A model generated the notes under the pieces. It ran no database searches. It was given only the letters and a program-made list of their open reading frames with translations, and was not told the origin of the DNA. From the NCBI GenBank assembly GCA_013813615.1, contig JACCRJ010000307.1, forward strand, positions 1-9,275: a stretch of 9,275 nucleotides of DNA, in the 5' to 3' direction. A program made the position numbers and the translations under genes. Numbering within the stretch: the stretch's first letter is position 1; the number at the start of each line of letters is the position of its first letter. Source of the DNA: Lautropia sp. GTDB lineage: Bacteria; Pseudomonadota; Gammaproteobacteria; Burkholderiales; Burkholderiaceae_E. Positions 1 to 6,163 of the stretch are shown here, one piece after another.

Positions 1-59
1 CCGGAGACCTGGTCAGCGCCGAGTTTCCCGGCATCGGCCGGGCGACGGTGCAGCTTTAG
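1..59 (+). CDS. C-terminal end of a FAH-superfamily / 2-keto-4-pentenoate hydratase-like protein (partial)
   Basis: Frame 3 reads GDLVSAEFPGIGRATVQL and stops at TAG 57-59. The pattern of a GD pair, a short beta strand and a conserved glycine, followed by a last hydrophobic strand, is how many fumarylacetoacetate-hydrolase superfamily proteins end, including MhpD/HpaH-type 2-keto-4-pentenoate hydratases. Only 18 codons are visible, so the substrate and exact family cannot be fixed. The stop lies 43 bases before the aminotransferase start on the same strand, so the two genes could share a transcript. Family membership is an inference from a short tail; that this is the 3' end of a plus-strand gene is fairly secure from the coding-like frame and the spacing. 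Confidence 0.5.
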   Translation, partial: GDLVSAEFPGIGRATVQL

Positions 60-102
60 ACCGACCCACCGAACCTCTTCGACAGACCCAACAAGGATTC
101 CC

Positions 103-1353
103 ATGATCGCGCTCAACAAGCACCCCAGCGGCCGACACTTTCTCCAGATTCCGGGCCCGAGTCCCGTTCCCGACCGGATCCTGCGGGCGATCAGCCTGCC
201 GACGATCGACCACCGCGGCCCCGAATTCGCGAATCTGGGTACCAAGGTCATCGCCGGGATGCAGCAGATCTTTCAGACCCGGCATCCGGTGGTCGTCTAT
301 CCGGCTTCGGGTACCGGCGCCTGGGAAGCGGCCTTGGCCAACGTCGCAAGCCCCGGCGATGCCGTGCTGATGTACGAGACCGGGCACTTTGCGACCCTCT
401 GGAACAAGATGGCCTTGCGACTGAGCCTCAAGCCGGAGTTCCTGGCCCTGGAGGGAATCGACGATGCCACCGGACTGCCGAGGAGCTGGCGTCACGGGGT
501 CCAGGCAGAGCTGGTCGAGCAGCGCCTGCGCCAGGACGGCAGCCACAGGATCAAGGCTGTCTGTGTCGTGCACAACGAGACCTCGACCGGTGTCACTTCG
601 GACATCGCGTCGGTTCGGCGCGCGATCGATGCTGCTGGGCACCCGGCCCTGCTGATGGTCGACACGATCTCCGGTCTCGCAAGCGCCGACTTCAGGCATG
701 ACGAGTGGGGCATCGATGTCAGCGTGAGTGGGTCCCAGAAGGGTCTGATGCTGCCACCGGGCATCAGCTTCAATGCCTTGTCGCCGAAGGCGATCGCGGC
801 CAGCAAGACGGCGACGCTGCCCAAGGCCTTCTGGGCCTGGGACGAGATCGTCGAGATGAACCGGACCGGCTACTGGCCCTACACGCCGAACACGAATTTG
901 CTGTACGGCCTCAGCGAGGCGCTCGACATGTTGCTTGAACAAGGATTGCCGCAGGTCTTTGCGCGCCACCAGCGTTGGGCGGGCGGGGTGCGCGCCGCCG
1001 TAAGAGCCTGGGGCTTGCCGACACAATGCGCAGACGACCGCGTCCACTCGCCCGTTCTGACCGGCGTTGTCACGCCGAAGGGCGTCGACGCCGATGCGCT
1101 GCGCCGCTTGATCCACGATCGCTTCGACCTTTCGCTCGGTGCCGGCCTGGGCAAACTGAAGGGCCGTATGTTCCGCATTGGCCATCTGGGCGATTGCAAC
1201 GACCTGACTTTGATGGGTGCGCTGGCTGGTGTGGAAATGGGCCTGAAGCTCGCCGGCGTGCCGATGGCTGGCAGCGGCGTGGAAGCGGCGATGGCGCATT
1301 TCGCCTCTGAGCCGCAGGCATCGTCGCAGCCTCAGGGCCATGCCAGCCGGTGA
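103..1353 (+). CDS. Class V PLP-dependent aminotransferase, serine-glyoxylate aminotransferase type
   Basis: This 416-residue protein belongs to the alanine/serine-glyoxylate aminotransferase family (fold type I, class V), cytosolic enzymes that move an amino group from serine or alanine to glyoxylate using pyridoxal phosphate. Residues 14-22 (LQIPGPSPV) form the conserved N-terminal entry. Residues 67-72 (PASGTG) are the phosphate-binding turn. D187 in MVDTISG should pair with the PLP ring nitrogen, and K213 in SGSQKG is the Schiff-base lysine. The C-terminal small domain includes FRIGHLGD near residue 365. Length is normal for the family; the last 15 residues are a polar tail. The ATG at 103 has AAGGA about seven bases upstream. 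The preceding FAH-type gene suggests a small-organic-acid or glyoxylate pathway. The substrate (serine, alanine or ureidoglycine as amino donor) cannot be decided from sequence alone. Confidence 0.93.
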   Translation: MIALNKHPSGRHFLQIPGPSPVPDRILRAISLPTIDHRGPEFANLGTKVIAGMQQIFQTRHPVVVYPASGTGAWEAALANVASPGDAVLMYETGHFATLWNKMALRLSLKPEFLALEGIDDATGLPRSWRHGVQAELVEQRLRQDGSHRIKAVCVVHNETSTGVTSDIASVRRAIDAAGHPALLMVDTISGLASADFRHDEWGIDVSVSGSQKGLMLPPGISFNALSPKAIAASKTATLPKAFWAWDEIVEMNRTGYWPYTPNTNLLYGLSEALDMLLEQGLPQVFARHQRWAGGVRAAVRAWGLPTQCADDRVHSPVLTGVVTPKGVDADALRRLIHDRFDLSLGAGLGKLKGRMFRIGHLGDCNDLTLMGALAGVEMGLKLAGVPMAGSGVEAAMAHFASEPQASSQPQGHASR

Positions 1354-1367
1354 GGGGGAGATCAACG

Positions 1368-1445
1368 ATGAGCGCCCCCTTGTCCCTCGACGCGGTCAAT
1401 GCGATGGAGGCGGTTTGGCAACAACAGCTTGGCGCAACCGGGTAG
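1368..1445 (+). CDS. Possible 25-residue ORF, perhaps the truncated start of a longer gene
   Basis: Fourteen bases after the aminotransferase stop, an ATG is preceded by GGGGGAG at a good distance and opens a frame that begins MSAPLSLDAVNAMEAVWQQQ, five codons before a TAG at 1443-1445. Start context and composition look genuine, but the frame is far too short for a normal enzyme. It may be the remnant of a third gene of the aminotransferase operon, cut by a nonsense mutation or deletion, or a real micropeptide. I do not recognise the family: the LDAVNAM string recalls the N-terminus of some purine-catabolism decarboxylases, but that is too short to rely on. The downstream 130 bases show no convincing continuation in any plus frame. 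Confidence 0.35.
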   Translation: MSAPLSLDAVNAMEAVWQQQLGATG

Positions 1446-1575
1446 CGCCCAAGCACCTTCTCCTTGGAGCGCCCGTTCAATCGGTAGCGAAGGATTCACG
1501 ATGCCTTGCCGGCTTCGCTGCAACGCCTGGGACGACCTGGGACAAAATATCCTTACACGACAACGGGTTAGTGCA
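1446..1575. other. Non-coding spacer between convergent genes
   Basis: No supported gene lies here on either strand. The part around 1545-1565 is richer in A/T than the surrounding genes. Small repeats are visible: GCGCCC at 1445-1450 and 1469-1474, GGTAGCG at 1441-1447 and 1483-1489, and CCTGGGAC twice in a row with a 2-base gap near 1527-1544. None adds up to a recognisable mobile element. The region may be degraded coding DNA, consistent with the short ORF just before it. Confidence 0.4.
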
Positions 1576-1605
1576 TTTCAGGGGATCGTCCTGGACGCCC
1601 TGAAA
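1576..1605. terminator. Perfect inverted repeat between convergent genes, possible transcript-end hairpin
   Basis: TTTCAGGG (1576-1583) and CCCTGAAA (1598-1605) are exact inverted copies. The 14 bases between them can pair further (CGTC / GACG around a CTG loop). The hairpin sits two bases past the yicC stop on the minus strand and downstream of the aminotransferase on the plus strand, where a bidirectional terminator would be expected. Neither strand has a T-run after the stem, so it is not a canonical intrinsic terminator. It may instead protect 3' ends after Rho-dependent termination. Confidence 0.35.
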
Positions 1606-1607
1606 AC

Positions 1608-2657
1608 CTACTCGATGTTCTGCACCTGCTCGCGCATCTGCTCGATCAGCAGCTTGAGCGCGACTGCGCCGTCGGTGACTGCAACGCCGCTGGCTTTCGA
1701 TGCGAGTGTGTTGGACTCGCGGTTCAGTTCCTGCGTCAGGAAATCGAGGCGCTTGCCGATCGGTCCGCCCTGGTCCAGGGCACGCAGGACCTCCTCGAAA
1801 TGTATCGTCAGCCGGTTGAACTCTTCGGTGACGTCGCCGCGCAGGCTGAGCAGGGCGATCTCCTGGCGGATGCGTGCGAAGGTCTCTTCCCGCGGGATGG
1901 CGCCGGTCGATTCCGGCATGGCTTCTTCAAGCCGTGCGGCCAGCCGGGCCTCTGCGCCGGCCAGCAGCTCCGGGATCATCGGCTGCAGGCGCACCGCCAC
2001 CTGCTTCATCTCCTTCACCTGTCCCACGATCGTCGATGCAAGGCGGCTACCCTCACGCTCGCGGCTGGCGACGAATTCCGCCAGCACCTGGTCCACCATC
2101 GGCAGCAGCACGGGCCAGACGCGTTCGGCAGGATGCCCGGTCGCGCTCGGGGCACCGTCGCCTGCGTCGGTTGGGCCTGCCGCATCGGCTGCGTCGGCTG
2201 CATCGGCGCCTTCCCGCGCGGCCGAACCGGGGTTATCTGCGCTGGCCATCTGCCAGCGCAGGTAGTCGGCTACTGTCAGCGGCGCGGCGTCCGGTGCCAG
2301 GGCGCGGATGCGGGCTTCGGCTCGCACCAGGCTCGCGATCAGGGCGTCGTTGATCTGGATGCCGTTGCTGTCGGCGTCGCGGCTGCGCATCTGCATGCGG
2401 CATTCGATCTTGCCGCGGCTGACGACTGCGGTGATCCGCTCGCGCAGCATCGGTTCGACGGATCGCAGGTCCTCGGCGAGGCGGAACTGCAGGTCGGTGA
2501 AGCGCGAGTTCACCGAGCGCAGTTCCATGGTGACCCGGCCTAGCGGCGTCTCGGTGGAGCGATGGGCGTAGCCGGTCATGCTCCGCACGGGTCTCTTGCC
2601 GGCGCTCGCCTTGGCAGCGGCGGCTGAATCATTTGCGGGCGTTTGGTCAGGTGGCAT
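1608..2657 (-). CDS. yicC: YicC/YloC-family endoribonuclease
   Basis: The 349-residue product carries the YicC hallmarks: RSMTGYA at residues 25-31, the N-domain signature VTMELRSVNSRFTDLQFRL at 42-60, and the C-terminal domain (DUF1732) with KRLDFLTQELNRESNTLASK at 302-321 and a terminal amphipathic helix. YicC and YloC proteins have been described as metal-dependent endoribonucleases that act on RNA in the cytosol. Family members are usually near 290 residues. The extra length here has two sources: about 26 Ala-rich residues before the MTGY motif, and an Ala/Asp/Gly-rich linker at about 143-178 joining the two domains. M27 (codon at 2577-2579) is a family-typical alternative start. The ATG at 2657 is kept because AAAGGG precedes it at a reasonable distance. 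The gene diverges from the kinase gene over a 22-bp gap. Confidence 0.95.
   Translation of the reverse strand: MPPDQTPANDSAAAAKASAGKRPVRSMTGYAHRSTETPLGRVTMELRSVNSRFTDLQFRLAEDLRSVEPMLRERITAVVSRGKIECRMQMRSRDADSNGIQINDALIASLVRAEARIRALAPDAAPLTVADYLRWQMASADNPGSAAREGADAADAADAAGPTDAGDGAPSATGHPAERVWPVLLPMVDQVLAEFVASREREGSRLASTIVGQVKEMKQVAVRLQPMIPELLAGAEARLAARLEEAMPESTGAIPREETFARIRQEIALLSLRGDVTEEFNRLTIHFEEVLRALDQGGPIGKRLDFLTQELNRESNTLASKASGVAVTDGAVALKLLIEQMREQVQNIE
2182..2208. repeat. Three imperfect 9-bp tandem repeats inside yicC
   Basis: Units GCATCGGCT, GCGTCGGCT and GCATCGGCG follow one another without gaps on the plus strand. Read on the coding (minus) strand they give the Ala-Asp-Ala run of the YicC inter-domain linker near residues 150-159. 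The 9-bp period preserves the reading frame, so expansion or contraction would only change linker length. Confidence 0.7.
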
Positions 2658-2667
2658 GTAACCCTTT

Positions 2668-2673
2668 TACAAT
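2668..2673 (+). promoter_or_regulatory. Candidate -10 element for the kinase operon, implying a leaderless start
   Basis: TACAAT matches the sigma-70 -10 consensus at five of six positions and ends six bases before the kinase ATG at 2680, so transcription would begin at or next to that ATG. There is no convincing -35 box: TTGGTC at 2643-2648 is weak and its 19-bp spacing is long. A Shine-Dalgarno sequence is also missing before 2680, where only CGGCGG directly abuts the ATG. This fits a leaderless messenger but does not prove it. Confidence 0.4.
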
Positions 2674-2679
2674 CGGCGG

Positions 2680-3696
2680 ATGGCAACCCAACAGAACGCT
2701 CCCCTACCGGAAGGACTGGAGGCCGGCGGCTATCGCATTGTAAGAAAGATCGCGAGCGGCGGTTTCTCCATCGTGTACCTGGCTCATGACCCGGACGGTC
2801 AGCCCGTCGCCGTCAAGGAGTACCTGCCCAGTTCGCTGGTGCGGCGCGCAGTCGGAGAACTGGTGCCGACGGTCTCCGGCGAGAACCTGCCGACCTACCG
2901 TAACGGACTCAAGTGCTTCTTCGAAGAGGGCCGGGCGCTGTCGAAGGTCATCCATCCCAACGTGGTCCGGGTACTCAACTTTTTTCGCGCCAACGAGACC
3001 GTCTACATGGTCATGGCGTATGAGGGCGGGCGCAGCCTGCAGGAACTCATCGTGCATCACCGCAACCGGCCCGGCAAGGAAGTGCTGCCGGAGCGTCACA
3101 TCCGGCGCATCTTTGCCCAGGTCATGAACGGCCTGCGGGAAGTGCATGCCAACCGCCTGCTGCACCTGGACCTGAAACCGGCCAACATCTACCTCAAGCG
3201 CGACGCCACGCCGATGCTGCTGGATTTCGGCGCCGCCCGGCAGACGCTCACGCAGGACGCGCCGAAGCTGTTCCCGATGTACACCCCGGGCTTCGCCGCG
3301 CCGGAGCTCTACAAGAAAAACCAGCAGCTGGGTCCCTGGACCGACATCTACGGCCTGGGTGCGAGCATGTACGCCTGCATGCTCGGCGCGCCGCCCCAGC
3401 CGGCGGATCAGCGCACGGTGCACGACAAGGTCGACGCCGCCACGCAGGCCGCCGCGGAACACTACTCGCAGCAGCTGCTGGACCTGGTCAGCTGGTGCAT
3501 GAAGATCAACCCACTCGAGCGACCGCAGAGCGTCTTCTCGCTGCAGCGAGCCCTGCGCGAGCCGTCCGGCGCGTCCGCCGCCAAGCGTACCTTCTCTCCC
3601 ATGCGCTGGCTCGGCTCGGTGTCCTTTCGCAAGCGGCGCGGCCCCGCGGTGTCGGACTCGACTGCCCTGTGGCCCACCCAGAAGAGCGAGGCATGA
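2680..3696 (+). CDS. Eukaryotic-like (Hanks-type) serine/threonine protein kinase
   Basis: The 338-residue protein has a complete kinase domain at about 18-295. Visible elements are the glycine-rich loop IASGGFSIV (24-32), the ATP lysine K46 in VAVKEYLP, the catalytic loop HLDLKPAN (162-169) with D164, the metal-binding DFG at 182-184, the APE motif at 207-209 and D222 of subdomain IX. The catalytic loop has HLD in place of the usual HRD, so this is a non-RD-type kinase. The C-terminal 45 residues are basic and show no transmembrane helix or sensor domain, so the enzyme is predicted cytosolic. ATG 2680 is the only start between the in-frame TAA at 2659-2661 and the kinase fold. The PP2C gene next door is its likely antagonist. 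Substrates are not evident. Confidence 0.94.
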   Translation: MATQQNAPLPEGLEAGGYRIVRKIASGGFSIVYLAHDPDGQPVAVKEYLPSSLVRRAVGELVPTVSGENLPTYRNGLKCFFEEGRALSKVIHPNVVRVLNFFRANETVYMVMAYEGGRSLQELIVHHRNRPGKEVLPERHIRRIFAQVMNGLREVHANRLLHLDLKPANIYLKRDATPMLLDFGAARQTLTQDAPKLFPMYTPGFAAPELYKKNQQLGPWTDIYGLGASMYACMLGAPPQPADQRTVHDKVDAATQAAAEHYSQQLLDLVSWCMKINPLERPQSVFSLQRALREPSGASAAKRTFSPMRWLGSVSFRKRRGPAVSDSTALWPTQKSEA

Positions 3697-3747
3697 GGCC
3701 GCGCACCACCGGCGGCGTTGCCCGCTAACCGATCCACACGGGAATAC

Positions 3748-4683
3748 ATGCGCTTCACCATTTTCCAGGACACCGACATCGGCGCCCGCGCCAGCAATCA
3801 GGACCGGATGGGCTATTGCTTCTCGCGTGAATCGCTGCTGATGATCGTGGCGGACGGCATGGGCGGGCACCTGCGCGGCGAGGTGGCCGCGCAGCTGTCG
3901 ATGCAGACGGCAGCGGCGCTGTTCCAGCAGGCCGCGCAGCCGCGCCTGCCGGATCCCGCCGAATTCCTCGAGCAGGCGTTTCGAGCCAGCCACCAGGAGC
4001 TTCATCGCTATCGCGAGCAGCATGGCCTGCCCGAGTGCCCGCGCACCACCGTCGTTGCCTGCATCATCCAGGACAACATGGCGTGGTGGGCGCACGCCGG
4101 CGACTCGCGGCTCTATCTGATGCGCGACGGCAGGCTCGCGACCCGCACCCGCGACCACTCCAAGGTGGAGAGCCTGCTCAACCTCGGCCTGATCACGCAG
4201 GAAGAGACCGAGACGCATCCCGAACGCAACAAGGTCCTCAATTGCCTCGGGTCGCCGTTCGAGCCTTCCGTCGAAGTGCATTCGGAATATCCGCTGCGCT
4301 CGGGCGACGTCATCCTGCTGTGCAGCGACGGCTTCTGGAGCGGCATCGATGATTCGGACATGGCGCGGGAACTGCACGAGGAGCCGGTGATGGAGGTCGT
4401 GCCGAGGCTGGTGCGCCGGGCGGTCGAGCACAACGGCGCCACCGCGGACAACACCACCGCGCTGGCCCTGCAGTGGGACAACGACATCAGCGACATCAAT
4501 GTCGACGACATCCCGACGCTGTCGTCGCTGGGCCTGCCGGACGGCGCGGTCACCACGACCATCGCCATCGGCGTCAATCCGGGACCGGAAGCCGACACCA
4601 GCGACCTCACCGAGGACGAGATCGAGCGCACCATCACCGAGATCCAGCACGCCATCCAGCGCTCCAACCGCGAGCCTCGCTGA
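3748..4683 (+). CDS. PP2C-family (PPM) serine/threonine protein phosphatase
   Basis: The 311-residue protein shows the PPM motifs in order: SNQDRMGY (16-23), ADGMGGH (35-41) with metal ligand D36, [12 protein letters not shown] (113-124), [10 protein letters not shown] (135-144), LNCLGSP (164-170), LLCSDGFW (190-197) with D194, and ADNTTALAL (233-241) with D234. All metal-coordinating aspartates are present, so the enzyme should be an active Mn/Mg-dependent phosphatase. Residues from about 244 to 311 form an acidic Asp/Glu-rich tail ending in a short predicted helix and add to the usual 240-residue core. The ATG at 3748 is preferred over an in-frame TTG at 3718 because GGGA precedes it and its [12 protein letters not shown] opening matches a normal PP2C start. 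The gene lies 51 bases after the kinase on the same strand and is expected to reverse its phosphorylations. Confidence 0.95.
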   Translation: MRFTIFQDTDIGARASNQDRMGYCFSRESLLMIVADGMGGHLRGEVAAQLSMQTAAALFQQAAQPRLPDPAEFLEQAFRASHQELHRYREQHGLPECPRTTVVACIIQDNMAWWAHAGDSRLYLMRDGRLATRTRDHSKVESLLNLGLITQEETETHPERNKVLNCLGSPFEPSVEVHSEYPLRSGDVILLCSDGFWSGIDDSDMARELHEEPVMEVVPRLVRRAVEHNGATADNTTALALQWDNDISDINVDDIPTLSSLGLPDGAVTTTIAIGVNPGPEADTSDLTEDEIERTITEIQHAIQRSNREPR

Positions 4684-4715
4684 ACGTCTTTCCTGCAACC
4701 TGCAACGGCAGCCCA

Positions 4716-5453
4716 ATGACCTCAGAAACACCCTATCGGCGGGCCGACGGCCGCGCCTTCGACCAGCTTCGTCCCGTCAGCTTCGAGCGCGGCTTCACCC
4801 GGCATGCAGAGGGCTCCGTGCTGGTATCGTTCGGCGGCACCCGCGTGCTCTGCACGGCCAGCGTGCTGCAGAAGGTGCCCGGCTTCATGAAGGGCAAGGG
4901 CATCGGCTGGATCACCGCCGAATACGGCATGCTGCCGCGATCCACCCATACCCGCAGCGACCGGGAGGCATCCCGCGGCAAGCAGGGTGGCCGGACCCTG
5001 GAGATCCAGCGCCTGATCGGCCGCAGCCTGCGGGCGGTGACGGACATGCCGGCGCTGGGCGAACGCACCATCCACCTCGACTGCGACGTCCTGCAGGCGG
5101 ATGGCGGCACACGCACCGCGGCAATCACCGGCGCGTGGATGGCGTTGCGCGACGCGGTCGACGGCCTGCTGCGGGCGGGCGCGATCGCCGAGGATCCGTT
5201 GCGGGGCTCGGTAGCTGCCGTATCGGTCGGACTGATCGGCGACGGCCAGGTGCTGCTGGACCTCGACTACAGCGAGGACTCCACCTGCGACACCGACATG
5301 AACGTGGTGATGACGGATGGCCACGGGCTGGTCGAAATGCAAGGCACTGCCGAAGGCCGGCCGTTCTCGAGGTTGCAGGTCGACCGCCTGCTGGATCTGG
5401 CCGCGCAGGGCATCGGCCGGCTCGCCACTCTGCAGAAAGCGGCGCTGGCCTGA
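4716..5453 (+). CDS. rph: Ribonuclease PH
   Basis: This 245-residue phosphorolytic 3'-5' exoribonuclease trims the extra 3' nucleotides of tRNA precursors, releasing nucleoside diphosphates, as a ring-shaped hexamer in the cytosol. The family N-terminus is [14 protein letters not shown] (8-21). [12 protein letters not shown] (83-94) and GGTRTA (130-135) carry the phosphate-binding arginines R87 and R133. [20 protein letters not shown] (181-200) supplies the acidic active-site residues. The full-length C-terminus is intact, unlike the frameshifted allele of laboratory E. coli K-12. No strong ribosome binding site precedes the ATG, only GGCA, so translation may depend on ribosomes leaving the phosphatase gene 32 bases upstream. 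The stop overlaps the rdgB start as TGATG. Confidence 0.98.
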   Translation: MTSETPYRRADGRAFDQLRPVSFERGFTRHAEGSVLVSFGGTRVLCTASVLQKVPGFMKGKGIGWITAEYGMLPRSTHTRSDREASRGKQGGRTLEIQRLIGRSLRAVTDMPALGERTIHLDCDVLQADGGTRTAAITGAWMALRDAVDGLLRAGAIAEDPLRGSVAAVSVGLIGDGQVLLDLDYSEDSTCDTDMNVVMTDGHGLVEMQGTAEGRPFSRLQVDRLLDLAAQGIGRLATLQKAALA

Positions 5454-6163
5454 TGAGCGTCGGGCAGTCCCCGGAGAACCGCTGGGTCCTCGCGTCCGGC
5501 AATCCCGGCAAGGCGCGGGAGTTCCAGGCGCTGCTGGGTCCGCTCGGCGTGGCGCTCGTGACTCAGAAGGATCTCGGCATCGCGGACGCGGACGAGCCGC
5601 ATTCGACCTTCGTGGAAAATGCGATCGCCAAGGCGCGGCATGCGTGCGCTTGCTCCGGGCTGGTCGCGCTCGCCGACGATTCGGGCATCTGCGTGCCGGC
5701 GCTCGGCGGCGCGCCGGGCGTGCGGTCGGCGCGCTATTCGGACCCGCCGCCAGCATCGCCACGGGAACAGGTCGACGAGGCGAACAGCCGCAAGCTGATC
5801 CTGCAGACGGCGGCGCTTACCCAACCGGTCGCTTGCTTCTACTACTGCGTGGTGGTGCTGATGCGCCATCCGGAGGATCCGCGGCCGATGATCGCCGAAG
5901 GCGTGTGGCACGGCGTGCTGGCGGCCCGGCCGCGAGGCCGTTACGGCTTTGGCTACGATCCGCATTTCCTGCCGGCCGGCGTCACCGTCACCGCCGCCGA
6001 AATGGAGCCTGCGGAAAAGAACCGGATCAGCCATCGCGCCCGTGCCATCGCTGGCCTCGCCGCGGCGCTCGGCGCCGCTGGAAAACCGGTGAACCCGGTA
6101 AACCCGGTAAACCCGGTAATCCCGCTGACCCCGGTGACACCGAAGACACCGGTGACCCGGTGA
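5453..6163 (+). CDS. rdgB: dITP/XTP pyrophosphatase (RdgB/HAM1 family)
   Basis: The enzyme hydrolyses dITP, ITP and XTP to monophosphates, keeping deaminated purines out of DNA and RNA; it acts in the cytosol as a dimer. Conserved elements are LASGNPGKAREF (13-24), the substrate-recognition stretch ADEPHSTFVENAIAKARHA (46-64), the catalytic acidic pair in LADDSG (D75, D76), FGYDP (166-170) and EKNRISHRA (188-196). The normal fold ends at about residue 210. Residues 212-236 are an unusual Pro-Val tail built from repeats of three residues (PVN, PVT and variants) encoded by a 9-bp tandem repeat. The start overlaps the rph stop by one base and the stop overlaps the hemW GTG by four, indicating translational coupling. 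Confidence 0.96.
   Translation: MSVGQSPENRWVLASGNPGKAREFQALLGPLGVALVTQKDLGIADADEPHSTFVENAIAKARHACACSGLVALADDSGICVPALGGAPGVRSARYSDPPPASPREQVDEANSRKLILQTAALTQPVACFYYCVVVLMRHPEDPRPMIAEGVWHGVLAARPRGRYGFGYDPHFLPAGVTVTAAEMEPAEKNRISHRARAIAGLAAALGAAGKPVNPVNPVNPVIPLTPVTPKTPVTR
6086..6157 (+). repeat. Eight 9-bp tandem repeats forming the RdgB C-terminus
   Basis: The unit is CCGGTAAAC or a variant. Copies begin at 6086, 6095, 6104, 6113, 6122, 6131, 6140 and 6149. Copies two and three are identical and later copies diverge. In the rdgB frame each unit encodes Pro-Val/Leu/Lys-Asn/Thr/Ile. The period keeps frame, so slippage would change only tail length. CCGGTG (6131-6136) and CACCGG (6147-6152) can pair into a hairpin just before the hemW start. 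A partial ninth unit contains the rdgB stop and the hemW GTG. Confidence 0.9.

Noticed and set aside
1354..1607. Remnant of an insertion sequence in the spacer
   Set aside because: There are no terminal inverted repeats, target duplication or transposase-like residues, only short scattered repeats.
1399..2543. Plus-strand open frames opposite yicC
   Set aside because: They are Ser/Arg/Ala-rich shadows of a well-supported minus-strand gene.
3718..3747. TTG start for the phosphatase ten codons upstream
   Set aside because: It has no ribosome binding site, and the added residues are not part of the PP2C fold; ATG 3748 is better placed.
4473..4715. Upstream extension of the rph frame into the phosphatase gene
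   Set aside because: RNase PH proteins start close to the RRADGR motif. The upstream residues are a shadow of the phosphatase tail.
2704..4731. A 675-codon open frame on the minus strand opposite the kinase and phosphatase
   Set aside because: It is antisense to two genes with complete catalytic motifs. Its sequence is Arg/Gly/His-rich without recognisable domains, as expected for a shadow frame in GC-rich DNA.
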